From NCBI GenBank assembly GCA_947630845.1, contig CANRJB010000002.1, positions 62,001 through 126,000 of the forward strand: a stretch of 64,000 nucleotides of DNA. The letters are read 5' to 3'. This document shows positions 25,126 to 34,198 of this stretch, piece by piece; position 1 is the stretch's first letter; each line of letters opens with the position of its first letter. The notes beneath the pieces are model-generated. The model made no database searches and was not told the DNA's origin. It saw nothing but the letters and a program-made list of their open reading frames with translations. This stretch comes from an uncultured Clostridia bacterium. Its GTDB lineage: Bacteria; Bacillota; Clostridia; Oscillospirales; Ruminococcaceae. The translations under genes were made by a program, and so were the position numbers.

Positions 25126-26147
25126 AATTCCTGTATTCTCTCCATCATCCGCCTTGTCAGCAGAAGTGTCTGTTCCATGTCACTGATCTGTGCCGTACAG
25201 GAAGGCGTGTGCAGACAGCGGCACGGAATGGACAGCGCAAGTGTGCGCACGCCGTTCCTTGTGACATGCACCGACCCGGCATCATTTCCGCCTGCAATGC
25301 GTGTTTTCGTCTGACAGGGGATACCGAGCTGCTGTGCTTCGGCAAAGGCAAGCTGATATAATTCCCGGTCATACATGGTGCGCCTGTCCATAAAGCTCAC
25401 GACCGGACCGCCCCCCAGACGACAGACAGCATCGCCGCCGCTCACGCCGTCAAGATCGGCAGCAGTCGTAGCTTCGAGTATCAGCGCAAATTCCGGATCG
25501 ACCGCATAGGCAGCCGTCACGCTCCCACGCAGTCCGATCTCCTCCTGCGTAAAGAAGGCAAATGTCGTATCATAGGGGATCTCTCCCCTCAGCATCTCCA
25601 GCATTGCCGCACAGCCGAACCGGTCATCAATTGCCTTTGCCGTGACCCGTCCGCCGCCAAGCTCCGTCCATTCGCCGTACAGACAGACCGCACACCCCGG
25701 CGTCAGATACTTTGTGACCTCGTCCACAGAGCGTGTGCCGATGTCAAGCAGCAAGTCTTTCCACTCCGGCTTTTTATTTTTCTGCTCATCGGAAAGATGG
25801 TGTACAGGCATTGTCCCGATGACCCCATAGCCCACGAACGGAATGCAGACCGTCCGTCCGATGACGGCATCTGCATCAATGCCGCCGACCGGAGCGATGG
25901 TACACTTCCCATTGGAAAGGACATCGGTGACGATCATCCCAACTTCGTCCATATGTGCGCCGATGAGCGTTTTATGGTTTGCAGGGCGTGCGCCTTTTTT
26001 GGTGACGATGAGATTGCCGACCGCATCGGTGTGCATGTCTGCAATGTCCGGAAATGTTGCTATTTTGTCGTTCAGCCATTTGCAGACCTCGAATTCATCC
26101 CCCGAAATGCCGCAGAGCTGCGTCAATTCTTTCAGATCGTTCAGCAA
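25122..26147 (-). CDS. M42-family metallo-aminopeptidase (first of two)
   Basis: A protein of about 341 residues of the glutamyl-aminopeptidase / endoglucanase M family. Metal ligands are visible in GAHMDEVGMIV (His), AIDDRFGCAAML (bridging Asp), TQEEIGLRG (catalytic Glu and ligand Glu) and later in a Cys/His-rich end. It forms large tetrahedral particles in relatives and trims peptides in the cytosol. The TTG at 26147 is chosen because it overlaps the preceding stop and gives the normal N-terminus LNDLKELTQLCGISG; the longer frame runs into the neighbour. Confidence 0.88.
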   Translation of the reverse strand: MLNDLKELTQLCGISGDEFEVCKWLNDKIATFPDIADMHTDAVGNLIVTKKGARPANHKTLIGAHMDEVGMIVTDVLSNGKCTIAPVGGIDADAVIGRTVCIPFVGYGVIGTMPVHHLSDEQKNKKPEWKDLLLDIGTRSVDEVTKYLTPGCAVCLYGEWTELGGGRVTAKAIDDRFGCAAMLEMLRGEIPYDTTFAFFTQEEIGLRGSVTAAYAVDPEFALILEATTAADLDGVSGGDAVCRLGGGPVVSFMDRRTMYDRELYQLAFAEAQQLGIPCQTKTRIAGGNDAGSVHVTRNGVRTLALSIPCRCLHTPSCTAQISDMEQTLLLTRRMMERIQEL

Positions 26148-27163
26148 AGCGCATCCCTCCTCACATATGCCGCAAGCAGTTTTCCGGTGTTGAGAATGTC
26201 GGACAATTCCACGACTTCCACAGGCGTATGCATATTTTCGATCGGGATGGATACCGTACATGTCTTTACCCCTGCCCGGCAGATGGCGAACTGGTCGGCA
26301 TTCGTGCTGGTCAGCTCGTGCATGACTTCATGCTGCCACGGGATATGGTTTTCATTGGCTGTGGTAAATAATTGATCTGTCACATACCGGTAAAGCGACG
26401 GTGAAAATCCGATCATCGGACCATCCCCCATGATTCCGGATTCACAGAGCTTTCCGTCTCCTGCAAACGATACATCCACCGCAAGCGCAATGTCAGGGTT
26501 TGCCGCATAGCAGCCGATCTTTGCGCCGATCTCGCCGATCTCTTCCTGTACGGAAAACTGCACGGTCACTCTGTTCGGGATGTCCTCGCCGTACAATTCC
26601 TCCACGGCACACAGAATAGCTGCCACGCCACAGCGGTCATCCAGTGCAGGGGCAGCAAACTTTCCGCCCGGCAAAGTGAATGCCTTGCCGCAGAATGTCA
26701 CCGCATCGCCCGGATGGAGCAATGCTTTCAGCTCCTCTGCCGGATAGCCCGTGTCGATGCGCACTTCTTCCCATTGCATGGGCTTTTCGCTGCCATTCGT
26801 CAGATGCGGCGGCATGCAGCAGATGACCCCGTCAATGACCTTTGTGCCGTACAGCCTGACTCTCTGTGCCGGAAGCAGCCGCCTGTCGATACCGCCGACA
26901 TTGCCGACCGTCACGAAGCCATCCTCCGTCACGGAAGTCACGATCATGCCGACCTGATCAATATGGGCATCAAGCAGGATATGGGGCGCATCCGGTGCAG
27001 TATTGCCGAATGTCGCCGTAACATTGCCGTGGGAGAGATGGGCATCGGGGCAGAATGTCCGCAATTCTGCGAGTGCAGCAGCCGCTGCGCTCTGTTCAGA
27101 GCCGGAAATTCCCGGCGCACAGCACAGCGTGGTCAGCAGTGCCGTCAACCGGTCGTTGGTCAT
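26141..27163 (-). CDS. M42-family metallo-aminopeptidase (second of two)
   Basis: A protein of 340 residues, a paralogue of the downstream gene. It has the same ligand pattern: DAHIDQVGMIVT, PALDDRCGVAAIL and VQEEIGEIGAKIG, and a C-terminal SIPIENMHTPVEVV with the last metal-binding His. Start ATG overlaps murD stop as ATGA and its own end overlaps the next peptidase. Tandem M42 genes may form mixed particles with broader peptide range; that is an inference. Confidence 0.89.
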   Translation of the reverse strand: MTNDRLTALLTTLCCAPGISGSEQSAAAAALAELRTFCPDAHLSHGNVTATFGNTAPDAPHILLDAHIDQVGMIVTSVTEDGFVTVGNVGGIDRRLLPAQRVRLYGTKVIDGVICCMPPHLTNGSEKPMQWEEVRIDTGYPAEELKALLHPGDAVTFCGKAFTLPGGKFAAPALDDRCGVAAILCAVEELYGEDIPNRVTVQFSVQEEIGEIGAKIGCYAANPDIALAVDVSFAGDGKLCESGIMGDGPMIGFSPSLYRYVTDQLFTTANENHIPWQHEVMHELTSTNADQFAICRAGVKTCTVSIPIENMHTPVEVVELSDILNTGKLLAAYVRRDALC

Positions 27164-28554
27164 GGTGTCAACTCCCCTACAAGGCGTTTGAAATGCTGAC
27201 CCCTTGCTTCAAAATTCGGATACAAGTCAAAGCTTGCACATGCCGGAGAAAGGGTGACGATATCGCCCTTCTGTGCTTCCCGGAAAGCGGTCTGCACGGC
27301 TTCTTCCATAGAGGAAACATGCAGGATGCGTATTTTTTCGGGATCATAATTGGATGCGCCCCTGACAGCCTTTTCGATCTTCTCTGCCGTCACACCCATC
27401 AGGATCAGGAGCTTCACCCGTTCGCAGACAGTTTCTGCCATCGGTTCAAATGGTATTTTCTTGTCATAGCCGCCTGCAAGGACGATAATTCTCTGACTGA
27501 ACGAACGCAGTCCGGCAAGCACTCTTGTGGGACTGGTAGCGATGCTGTCATTGTACCACTTCACGCCGTTCAGCTCTCTGACAAATTCAATGCGGTGTTC
27601 CACGCCGCCAAATTCCTTGGCAACCTTTACAATGGACGGAATATCGGCATCTCCCCAGAGCGCAGCGATCACGCCGAGGAAGTTTTCTACATTGTGCATC
27701 CCCGGTATACGGATGTCGTCCATATGGACAACGGGCGTAACATTGCCATTTTCCGTATAGCAAAGCATCCCGTCCTCACGCAGGAATGCGCCCCGTTCCG
27801 GCACTTCCCGGCGTGTGAACCAACAGAGCTTGCCCCGTACAAGGGAAGCGAGTTCCTTTGTGCCGTCGTTATCGAGGTTCAGGACGGTACGGGAGAAGGC
27901 ATTCTGATGGGCGATGAGGTTTGTTTTGCACTGGATATATTCTTCCATCGTGCCGTGTACATCGAGGTGATTGGGAGTGATATTGGTGATGAGGGCGGTA
28001 TCGGGGCTTTTGCGCATGGAGATGAGCTGAAAGCTTGACAGTTCCACGACAGCGGCATCTTCTTCACGGATGCTTTCGATCATGGGCAGCAAAGCACGCC
28101 CGATGTTGCCGCCCTTATGGACAGTTCTGCCGGATGCGGCAAGGATCTCGGCGATCAGTGTGGTAGAAGTGGACTTTCCGTCCGACCCGGTCACGCCATA
28201 GATCTTGCATGGGCAGAGGTCGAAAAAGACTTCCATTTCCGAAGTGACGACCACGCCGTCTTTCCGTGCCTGCATGAGGGCAGGGTGATGGAAATACATA
28301 CCGGGGGTACGGAAGATAACATCAAAATCGGTCAGGGAATCGAGGTAATGTTCACCAAGCCGGAACATGACACCGATGCCGGACAGCATATCATAGACAT
28401 CCTGAAACTGTTCTGCGCTGCGTTTATCGAGAACGGTCACACCGATGCCCTTATCCCGAAAGAGGGAGATAAGCTGTGTATGGCTCACACCTGTCCCAAT
28501 GAAAGCGACTTTTTTCTGCCGCATCTCTTCAAAAAATGCCTGTATTCTATCCAT
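27160..28554 (-). CDS. murD: UDP-N-acetylmuramoyl-L-alanine:D-glutamate ligase
   Basis: The Mur ligase that adds D-glutamate to UDP-MurNAc-L-Ala in peptidoglycan synthesis. The length of 464 residues is normal. The ATP-binding loop reads GVTGSDGKSTSTT near residue 115, slightly different from the common GTNGKTT. NHLDVHGTMEEY and FGGVEHRIEFV lie in the central and C-terminal domains, and YDKKIPFE sits near the expected C-terminal loop. The gene begins the overlapping run murD-M42-M42-GNAT-YnbB. It is not in a dcw cluster here. Confidence 0.93.
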   Translation of the reverse strand: MDRIQAFFEEMRQKKVAFIGTGVSHTQLISLFRDKGIGVTVLDKRSAEQFQDVYDMLSGIGVMFRLGEHYLDSLTDFDVIFRTPGMYFHHPALMQARKDGVVVTSEMEVFFDLCPCKIYGVTGSDGKSTSTTLIAEILAASGRTVHKGGNIGRALLPMIESIREEDAAVVELSSFQLISMRKSPDTALITNITPNHLDVHGTMEEYIQCKTNLIAHQNAFSRTVLNLDNDGTKELASLVRGKLCWFTRREVPERGAFLREDGMLCYTENGNVTPVVHMDDIRIPGMHNVENFLGVIAALWGDADIPSIVKVAKEFGGVEHRIEFVRELNGVKWYNDSIATSPTRVLAGLRSFSQRIIVLAGGYDKKIPFEPMAETVCERVKLLILMGVTAEKIEKAVRGASNYDPEKIRILHVSSMEEAVQTAFREAQKGDIVTLSPACASFDLYPNFEARGQHFKRLVGELTP

Positions 28555-28597
28555 GATCTCCTCCTGTTGGATGAAAAGAAAAGTTTACTGTCTGCAC

Positions 28598-29488
28598 TCA
28601 CCTATGGTGTCCTCCTCCACCATGACCGCCTGAGCTGTGACCGCCGCCGCCACCGCCGCCGATATGACCGCCGCCGCCGGAATCAGTTTCGATGCATCTC
28701 TTGGTCGTGTAGGTGCGGACAAAATGATCGTACTGTTCGACATAGTCAACTGCCCTCTTGTTGACATAGCTCGTCGGGATAAGACTGCTCTTGAATTTGT
28801 ACCTTGACTTGACAACTAAAAACATGATCAGTGCTGCCACAATTCCTACACCGAATGAGATAAATGCCGATAATAATACCAGCACCCAGTTGATGTAGGG
28901 CTTCCGGGAAGAGCTGCGGACATTGCCATTGGCGTCAAGATAAAAATACTTATCGTAGACACTGTCATAATAATAATATTTGTCCGGCACGCCTTCGTTA
29001 TAGTAATATTCAACTTCATATGCAAACTGCTGTATCGCACCGCTTACATCCTCACTCCCGACCGGATACAGATAGTCGTCAAGCAGGTCGAAAATGACAT
29101 TGATCCGGTTATTGCTGTCGGAATTGGTGTAATAGAACTGTGCCATGCCGGATGTGGAAATGTAGTCATACGGACTGTAGCCTTTCAGATCCATGTAGTA
29201 CAGAATGCCGTCCGTGCCTTCGCCGAAGCGGCTGTCATAGGTCGTATCTGCCATGGACTCAATGCCCGGATCTGACAGACTGTCTGTGCCGAGGATGATG
29301 CCGATGTTCATTCCGGTCTTGTCGGCTGCCTGATGCAGACGCTCCATGCATTCTTTGTATTCCTTGTCTGTCAGACGGCTGCCTGTGTCATAGATCTCGA
29401 CTTCCGCTGCTGCCGATGCGGACAGCGGACACCAGAGCAGAATTGCTGCAAATGCGGTCAGCAGCATGATGTACCAACGTTTCAGCAT
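28598..29488 (-). CDS. TPM-domain membrane protein with Gly/His-rich tail
   Basis: A protein of 296 residues. The signal peptide (1-27, ending SASAAAE) is followed by a TPM phosphatase-like domain (about 30-150) with LTDKEYKECMERL and TDGILYYMDL. A Tyr-rich segment precedes a membrane helix at about 200-222. The C-terminus is composed of Gly, His and Ser, which could bind metal ions or serve as a flexible anchor. The ATG at 29488 follows AGGTTTCTTTTT. It overlaps the zinc-ribbon gene upstream. TPM proteins are linked to envelope maintenance; the role here is not known. Confidence 0.8.
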   Translation of the reverse strand: MLKRWYIMLLTAFAAILLWCPLSASAAAEVEIYDTGSRLTDKEYKECMERLHQAADKTGMNIGIILGTDSLSDPGIESMADTTYDSRFGEGTDGILYYMDLKGYSPYDYISTSGMAQFYYTNSDSNNRINVIFDLLDDYLYPVGSEDVSGAIQQFAYEVEYYYNEGVPDKYYYYDSVYDKYFYLDANGNVRSSSRKPYINWVLVLLSAFISFGVGIVAALIMFLVVKSRYKFKSSLIPTSYVNKRAVDYVEQYDHFVRTYTTKRCIETDSGGGGHIGGGGGGGHSSGGHGGGGHHR

Positions 29489-30549
29489 AAAAAGAAACCT
29501 CCGATCAATGTGCCGATGAGCGTGATTGCCGCAAGCAGCATGCCGCATGCACCGAGCAGCTTGCCTGTTGCAAGCGGGGGCGTGCCTGCCTGTTTGCCGG
29601 TCTGACCGTTGATGGCAAATTCATAGTGCTTGCCACGATATTCATACGTCATGAACCACACCGGAAGCAGCATGTACTGCCATGTGGTTTTCAGCACCTG
29701 CATTTCCGATGAAGTCACACGGACAGAATCATACCCCACCATAGACGACCGCAGCAGATGATCTGACCCATTGACGGCACGGTTACGGATGCGAGGGAAC
29801 ACCTGTCCCTTGTTGACATCGTACTTATCCGAAAGGAAACCGCTGAGGTAGGACATTTCAAAATCCTTCGTCTCATTGTAATTGAACGGCTCGATCGCCT
29901 CCATGAGGGCATCTTCGATCTTACTCGAACCATCAGCCGGAATGCCGTCGAAATGGATATGTGCATGGCGGTAGACGCTGTATTCTCTTGTTTCGGTATA
30001 TTCGTAGCTTCCGGTACTCCACGAGCGGATCTTCTTGCAGACAGCACGCATGCGCCCGTTCACATCGCAGTCAGCCACCCAGAACGGCACATATACACCT
30101 GCCATATGCGTGAGCTGGCTTTCGCTTGTGAATGACTTCGGGAGAAACCAACGCTTTTTGCACCACTCACGGAATTGCATATGGGCTTCTTCCTTGGTAT
30201 ACTTGAACGGAATGACCTTAGCCGGGCGGTACTCTCCGGTGAGCCTTCCCTTCAGGACAACGGGGTTATGGCAGTAGTAGCATTCGGAAGCGGTCGTGTT
30301 CTGATCGGTCATCAGCTCACCGCCGCAGCTCGGACAGACGTAGAGATTTGTGTTTTCCACAAATTCCTCTTTTTTGGGGGCTTCTTCCTGTTCCTCTGCA
30401 ATTCGTTTTTCGTTGGCAGACTTACATTCCTCCGGAGAAAAGAAGCTGTCGCAGTATTCACACAAAAATCCCTGTTTTTTGGGATGAAAACGCAGTTCTG
30501 CTCCGCAGTTGGGACATTTGTACTGCTGGATGTTTTCGCTTTCGCTCAA
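29482..30549 (-). CDS. Zinc-ribbon protein with C-terminal membrane helix
   Basis: A protein of 355 residues. Two zinc ribbons occupy the N-terminus: CPNCGAEL with CEYCDSFF (about 12-35), and CPSCGGEL with CYYCHNPVV (about 73-98). The central domain (100-320) carries FVPFWVADCDVNGRMRA-like sequence found in TFIIB-type zinc ribbon proteins of Ruminococcus. One membrane helix ends the protein (about 332-353, GLLIGGFF-like). Zinc-ribbon plus TPM gene pairs recur in Firmicutes, which suggests partners. A perfect TTGACA/TATAAT promoter precedes it. Function unknown. Confidence 0.78.
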   Translation of the reverse strand: MSESENIQQYKCPNCGAELRFHPKKQGFLCEYCDSFFSPEECKSANEKRIAEEQEEAPKKEEFVENTNLYVCPSCGGELMTDQNTTASECYYCHNPVVLKGRLTGEYRPAKVIPFKYTKEEAHMQFREWCKKRWFLPKSFTSESQLTHMAGVYVPFWVADCDVNGRMRAVCKKIRSWSTGSYEYTETREYSVYRHAHIHFDGIPADGSSKIEDALMEAIEPFNYNETKDFEMSYLSGFLSDKYDVNKGQVFPRIRNRAVNGSDHLLRSSMVGYDSVRVTSSEMQVLKTTWQYMLLPVWFMTYEYRGKHYEFAINGQTGKQAGTPPLATGKLLGACGMLLAAITLIGTLIGGFFLC

Positions 30550-30635
30550 GGTACTGACCTCCTGTCAACTGATTCTCTGTCCCTGCGCTGAAAAATCAGC
30601 AGAGGGATGCTGTTGTATCTGATCATACTGATTTT

Positions 30636-30665
30636 ATTATAACACACTGCTTACCCTGATGTCAA
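30636..30665 (-). promoter_or_regulatory. Promoter of zinc-ribbon/TPM genes
   Basis: On the minus strand TTGACA (30665-30660) and TATAAT (30641-30636) are perfect hexamers separated by 18 bases. Confidence 0.75.
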
Positions 30666-30789
30666 GGGATTTTACCGAACCTTAACATTCCGATTGGTAA
30701 AATCTGTCGGAATGCAGCTGCAAAAAGGAGTCTGTGCAGGACAATGATGGAAAATTTCTGCGAAATTCATAAAAAATATAAAAAATCAC

Positions 30790-30818
30790 TTGCTTTTTTT
30801 CACAGAATGTAGTACAAT
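30790..30818 (+). promoter_or_regulatory. Promoter of the dockerin xyloglucanase
   Basis: TTGCTT (30790-30795) and TACAAT (30813-30818) are 17 bases apart; the spacer ends GAATGTAG, a motif shared with five other promoters in the window. A leader of about 55 bases precedes the ATG. Confidence 0.7.
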
Positions 30819-30882
30819 AATAGTAATAGCCGGTATCGGCTAAAGATGATGAAGAAGAATTTTACAGAAAGGGTTATGCATT

Positions 30883-33549
30883 ATGAAACTATGGAAAAAG
30901 GCAGCGGCTGCTGCCGTCAGTGCAGCGATGCTCTGCACAATGGCGTCGTTTCCTCTCGTTACCGTGCAGGCGCAGGATACGGCTTCCATCGAGGATAGCT
31001 ATGACTGGGGCACACTGTGTATCGGCGGCGGCGGCTTTGTTTCCGGCATCGTCACCGGACAAAAGGAAATGTACCTGCGTACCGACGTGGGCGGTGCCTA
31101 TAAGTACGACTATGAGACGAAAGAATGGGTGCAGCTTTTCGGTTTCCTCAATGAAGCAGACAGAGGTCTGCTGAGTGTCAAGGGTATTGCCATTGACCCC
31201 ACAGATGATGATACCGCTTACTTCCTCTGCGGATGTGCCTATTTCTCAGATGCAAGGACGGTCATTTTCAAGACCACAGACGGCGGCAAGACCTTCACGG
31301 AAGCTGATGTCACCGAACATATTCAGGTACATGGCAACGGCGACGGACGGGAATGTATTGAGCCGATCGCTGTTGACCCCGATAATCCTGATGTGATCTA
31401 TGCCGGCGGCGATGTCACCGCAGGCAAGTCTGCCCTCATCAAGTCCACGGACGGCGGCGCAACATGGTCTGCCGTGGAAGGGTATGATGCGCTCGGACTT
31501 TTCTCCGGTGAGCTGAAGTATCCGATGTGGACAGATCACATGGTAAGAGGAACAGAACCGACAAAGGAATACAACCAGCAGAACGGTATCGGCTGTATTC
31601 TGATCGAGGGCGGCAAAGTCTATGTCGGGACATCCATCACTGGGAAGACGAATATCCACGTAGCTGATGTGGATACGGATGAATTTACAGAGCTGTCTGC
31701 CGACCTGCCGACTGACAATTATCCGCTGTCCATCACAAGCGACCACAACGGCAGCCTGTTCTTTACCTACATTGCCGGGCTTGCCTTTGCGGGTACGGCT
31801 GGCGGTGCGTACAAGTACGATACCGCAAGCGGTAAGGTAACAGAACTTCCGCTCGAACAAGCCATCGGCATGATCGAAGCAGATGAGAACGACCCCAACA
31901 AGCTGTTGGCAAGAACCTGTGGCGTATGGGCTGACCAGTGGTGCGGAGAAGAATGGGTGCAGGATGACCCGTCTACCCCTGAAAACGAAAGCACGATCGC
32001 ATGGGGCGACCATTTCTACCGCTCCACGGACGGCGGTGCGACATGGCAGGACATTACCCCCGGCGCAGGGGAAACGATCTATGATGAGAACGGTTCGCAC
32101 AAGGAATTTGTTTCGCTGCCGCTCGATACAAACGGCTATGACTGGATCTACGGAAAGGCTTGTCACTGGGGCAGCGGCATTCTGCTTGATCCCCGTGACC
32201 CGGACAGAATTTTGCTGACTTCCGGTAACGGTGTCTTTGCGTGCGACAATGTATGGGATGAAGAAGGCGTGCAGTTCTACTTCCAGCCGGACGGCGTGGA
32301 AGAAGTCGTTTCACTCGATGGCGTGAGCGTACCGGGCGGAGCATTCTATTCTGCGATCGGTGACTATGACGGCTTTATCCATGAGGATGCCGACAGCATT
32401 CCGCCGCAGTATATGCCCAATATGGGTTCTACCTCTGCCATTGCCTACTGTCCGTCCAATCCGGATGTGATGGCACGTATTTCTGAAAATACGGCAGACG
32501 GTTTCTACAGCTTGGACGGCGGCAAGTCGTGGACAGGTATGACATTTGACGGCAGCAGCGGCAAGCTGTCCATCACGGAAACAGAGGACGGTGTCTACCG
32601 CATTTTCCATTCCGGCAGCAGCGGTGCGATCTCCTATACAGATGATTTCGGCGAAACATGGAGCAACAGCACCGGCATCAGCGGCACAAAGACAACCTAC
32701 ACCTTGGTTGACCCCTCCGACCCGTCCATTATCTACGGTTCAGGCATCAATTATAATGATTACTGGGCATCCACACCCGGCAAGACAGAACCGACACTGG
32801 ACGAATCGCATTATGCATTCTATATCAGCACCGACTATGGCAAGACCTTTACACAGAAGCAGATCTTCCGTTATGATATGTGCGATCATACCGCTGATCT
32901 TGCCTATGTGGACAAGGACACAGTGGCAATGGCAGGCGGCTGGGAAGGACTGTATCTGCTGACGGACGGCGGCGAGACGATGACAAAGCTTGATGTCAAC
33001 TATGCAAAATGTGTCGGCTATGGCGCACCGGAAAAGGATGGCGACCCGAACACACTGTTTATCTATGGCAAGATCACTGCTGACGATCAGGAAGGTATCT
33101 ACCGTTCGCAGGATGCCGGCAAGACATGGGTGCTGATCAACACACAGAATCTCTATGGCGGCACGGGGAATGGTAACTATATTGTCGGGGATATGAATGT
33201 ATTCGGCAAGATGTACATGTCCACTGTCGGATGCGGCATTGTCTATGGTGAGGTTTCCGGCAGCACACCGCCCAAGCCCACCGAACCCACCGAGTCGACC
33301 GAAGTAAAGCCCACAGAATCGGAAACCGGAAGCACAGGGGAAACAGTGTACGGCGATACGGATTGCAACGGTGATGTGCAGATGGTAGATATGATTATGC
33401 TGAACAAGTACCTGATGATCGGCGAAGAAGTCACGCCGCAGGGACTGATCAATGCAGATGTGGATCTTGACGGAGAGGTATCACAGAGCGATGGTCTGAA
33501 CATCCTGCGCTATATCATTGATCTGATTGATCTGCCTATCACTTCATAA
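30883..33549 (+). CDS. Secreted GH74 xyloglucanase with type I dockerin
   Basis: An extracellular enzyme of 888 residues. A signal peptide (1-30, ending VQAQD) is followed by a GH74 twin beta-propeller (about 40-790). GGGGFVSGIV and YLRTDVGGAYKYD are signatures of the family, with the Asp of RTDVGG a likely catalytic residue, and repeated S-x-DGG-x-TW blade motifs throughout. GH74 enzymes cleave the glucan backbone of xyloglucan. A Pro/Thr/Glu linker leads to a dockerin (about 825-888) with calcium loops DTDCNGDVQMVD and DVDLDGEVSQSD. It should plug into a cohesin of a cellulosome. A terminator follows. Confidence 0.95.
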   Translation: MKLWKKAAAAAVSAAMLCTMASFPLVTVQAQDTASIEDSYDWGTLCIGGGGFVSGIVTGQKEMYLRTDVGGAYKYDYETKEWVQLFGFLNEADRGLLSVKGIAIDPTDDDTAYFLCGCAYFSDARTVIFKTTDGGKTFTEADVTEHIQVHGNGDGRECIEPIAVDPDNPDVIYAGGDVTAGKSALIKSTDGGATWSAVEGYDALGLFSGELKYPMWTDHMVRGTEPTKEYNQQNGIGCILIEGGKVYVGTSITGKTNIHVADVDTDEFTELSADLPTDNYPLSITSDHNGSLFFTYIAGLAFAGTAGGAYKYDTASGKVTELPLEQAIGMIEADENDPNKLLARTCGVWADQWCGEEWVQDDPSTPENESTIAWGDHFYRSTDGGATWQDITPGAGETIYDENGSHKEFVSLPLDTNGYDWIYGKACHWGSGILLDPRDPDRILLTSGNGVFACDNVWDEEGVQFYFQPDGVEEVVSLDGVSVPGGAFYSAIGDYDGFIHEDADSIPPQYMPNMGSTSAIAYCPSNPDVMARISENTADGFYSLDGGKSWTGMTFDGSSGKLSITETEDGVYRIFHSGSSGAISYTDDFGETWSNSTGISGTKTTYTLVDPSDPSIIYGSGINYNDYWASTPGKTEPTLDESHYAFYISTDYGKTFTQKQIFRYDMCDHTADLAYVDKDTVAMAGGWEGLYLLTDGGETMTKLDVNYAKCVGYGAPEKDGDPNTLFIYGKITADDQEGIYRSQDAGKTWVLINTQNLYGGTGNGNYIVGDMNVFGKMYMSTVGCGIVYGEVSGSTPPKPTEPTESTEVKPTESETGSTGETVYGDTDCNGDVQMVDMIMLNKYLMIGEEVTPQGLINADVDLDGEVSQSDGLNILRYIIDLIDLPITS

Positions 33550-33565
33550 GCAACAGAAAACAGAG

Positions 33566-33600
33566 CATGCCCCATGACAGAGCGTCATGGGGCATGTTTT
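33566..33600 (+). terminator. Terminator of the xyloglucanase
   Basis: The perfect 13-bp arms CATGCCCCATGAC and GTCATGGGGCATG, with a five-base loop, are followed by TTTT. It lies 16 bases after the stop codon. Confidence 0.88.
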
Positions 33601-33607
33601 ATGATGG

Positions 33608-34198
33608 CTATTCGATGACAGTAATTGTTCCGTTTGTCCAGCCGACCGCATCGGCTGCTGCCCAGTCATTGGTACCGTCTGTCCACTGATGAGAAGCACC
33701 GGTGGCAGAGGAGTCGGCATAGGCGACAGTATAGGTGCTGCCGGGTGCCGCATCCATAGGGAGCTTGACATAGACATTCAGCAGACTGCCTGTACTGGTA
33801 TTCAGCTGCGTGGATGCCCATGCCGTCCAGAGAAAATGCGTTTCATCATTGACTGCGCTCACAGTAGCGAAATAGCATCCCGAGCTGTCCGCTTCCATCG
33901 AGCAGCTCTTGTCAAGCTTGATGCCCCACTGGGTGTTGGTGATGCCGGGGTTTTTGTCGATGGAAACGACAAGGGCAACCTTATTGTTGGTATTCTTCAG
34001 CTCGTCAAGCGTCACTTCTTTGGATTCTATCGTGACGTGAATTTTTTCGTCTGCTGGCGTGTAATCTTCATTCTCAACAAGATCCTGTGATGCAGCGGAA
34101 GAGGTGCTGTCCTCTACAGGTGTGCTGCTCTCCTCATTCCCTGAACCGCATCCCGTCAGTGCCAACAGCAGCAGCAGCGGCAGTAATTTCCTCTTCAT
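33608..34198 (-). CDS. Lipoprotein with a single cohesin-like domain
   Basis: A protein of 196 residues. The signal ends in the lipobox LALTGC with Cys17, followed by a Ser/Glu/Asp linker (18-50). The domain at about 52-194 has a cohesin-like course: IHVTIESKEVTLDEL, then VALVVSIDKNPGITNTQWGIKLD (compare the usual V-x-NNPGIAGFQF strand), then a GSLLNVYVKLP... PGSTYTVAY strand pair and a final NGTITVIE. It would be held in the outer face of the membrane. It overlaps nadC as ATGA and faces the dockerin xyloglucanase across a terminator. A carbohydrate-binding module of similar fold is the main alternative. The cohesin call is an inference. Confidence 0.6.
   Translation of the reverse strand: MKRKLLPLLLLLALTGCGSGNEESSTPVEDSTSSAASQDLVENEDYTPADEKIHVTIESKEVTLDELKNTNNKVALVVSIDKNPGITNTQWGIKLDKSCSMEADSSGCYFATVSAVNDETHFLWTAWASTQLNTSTGSLLNVYVKLPMDAAPGSTYTVAYADSSATGASHQWTDGTNDWAAADAVGWTNGTITVIE

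Larger units (their letters stand above)
30550..30882. other. Divergent intergenic region
   Basis: This 333-base gap holds the divergent promoters for the zinc-ribbon/TPM pair (minus) and the xyloglucanase (plus). Between them are AT-rich bases and no reading frame of note; I saw no riboswitch or terminator. Confidence 0.7.
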
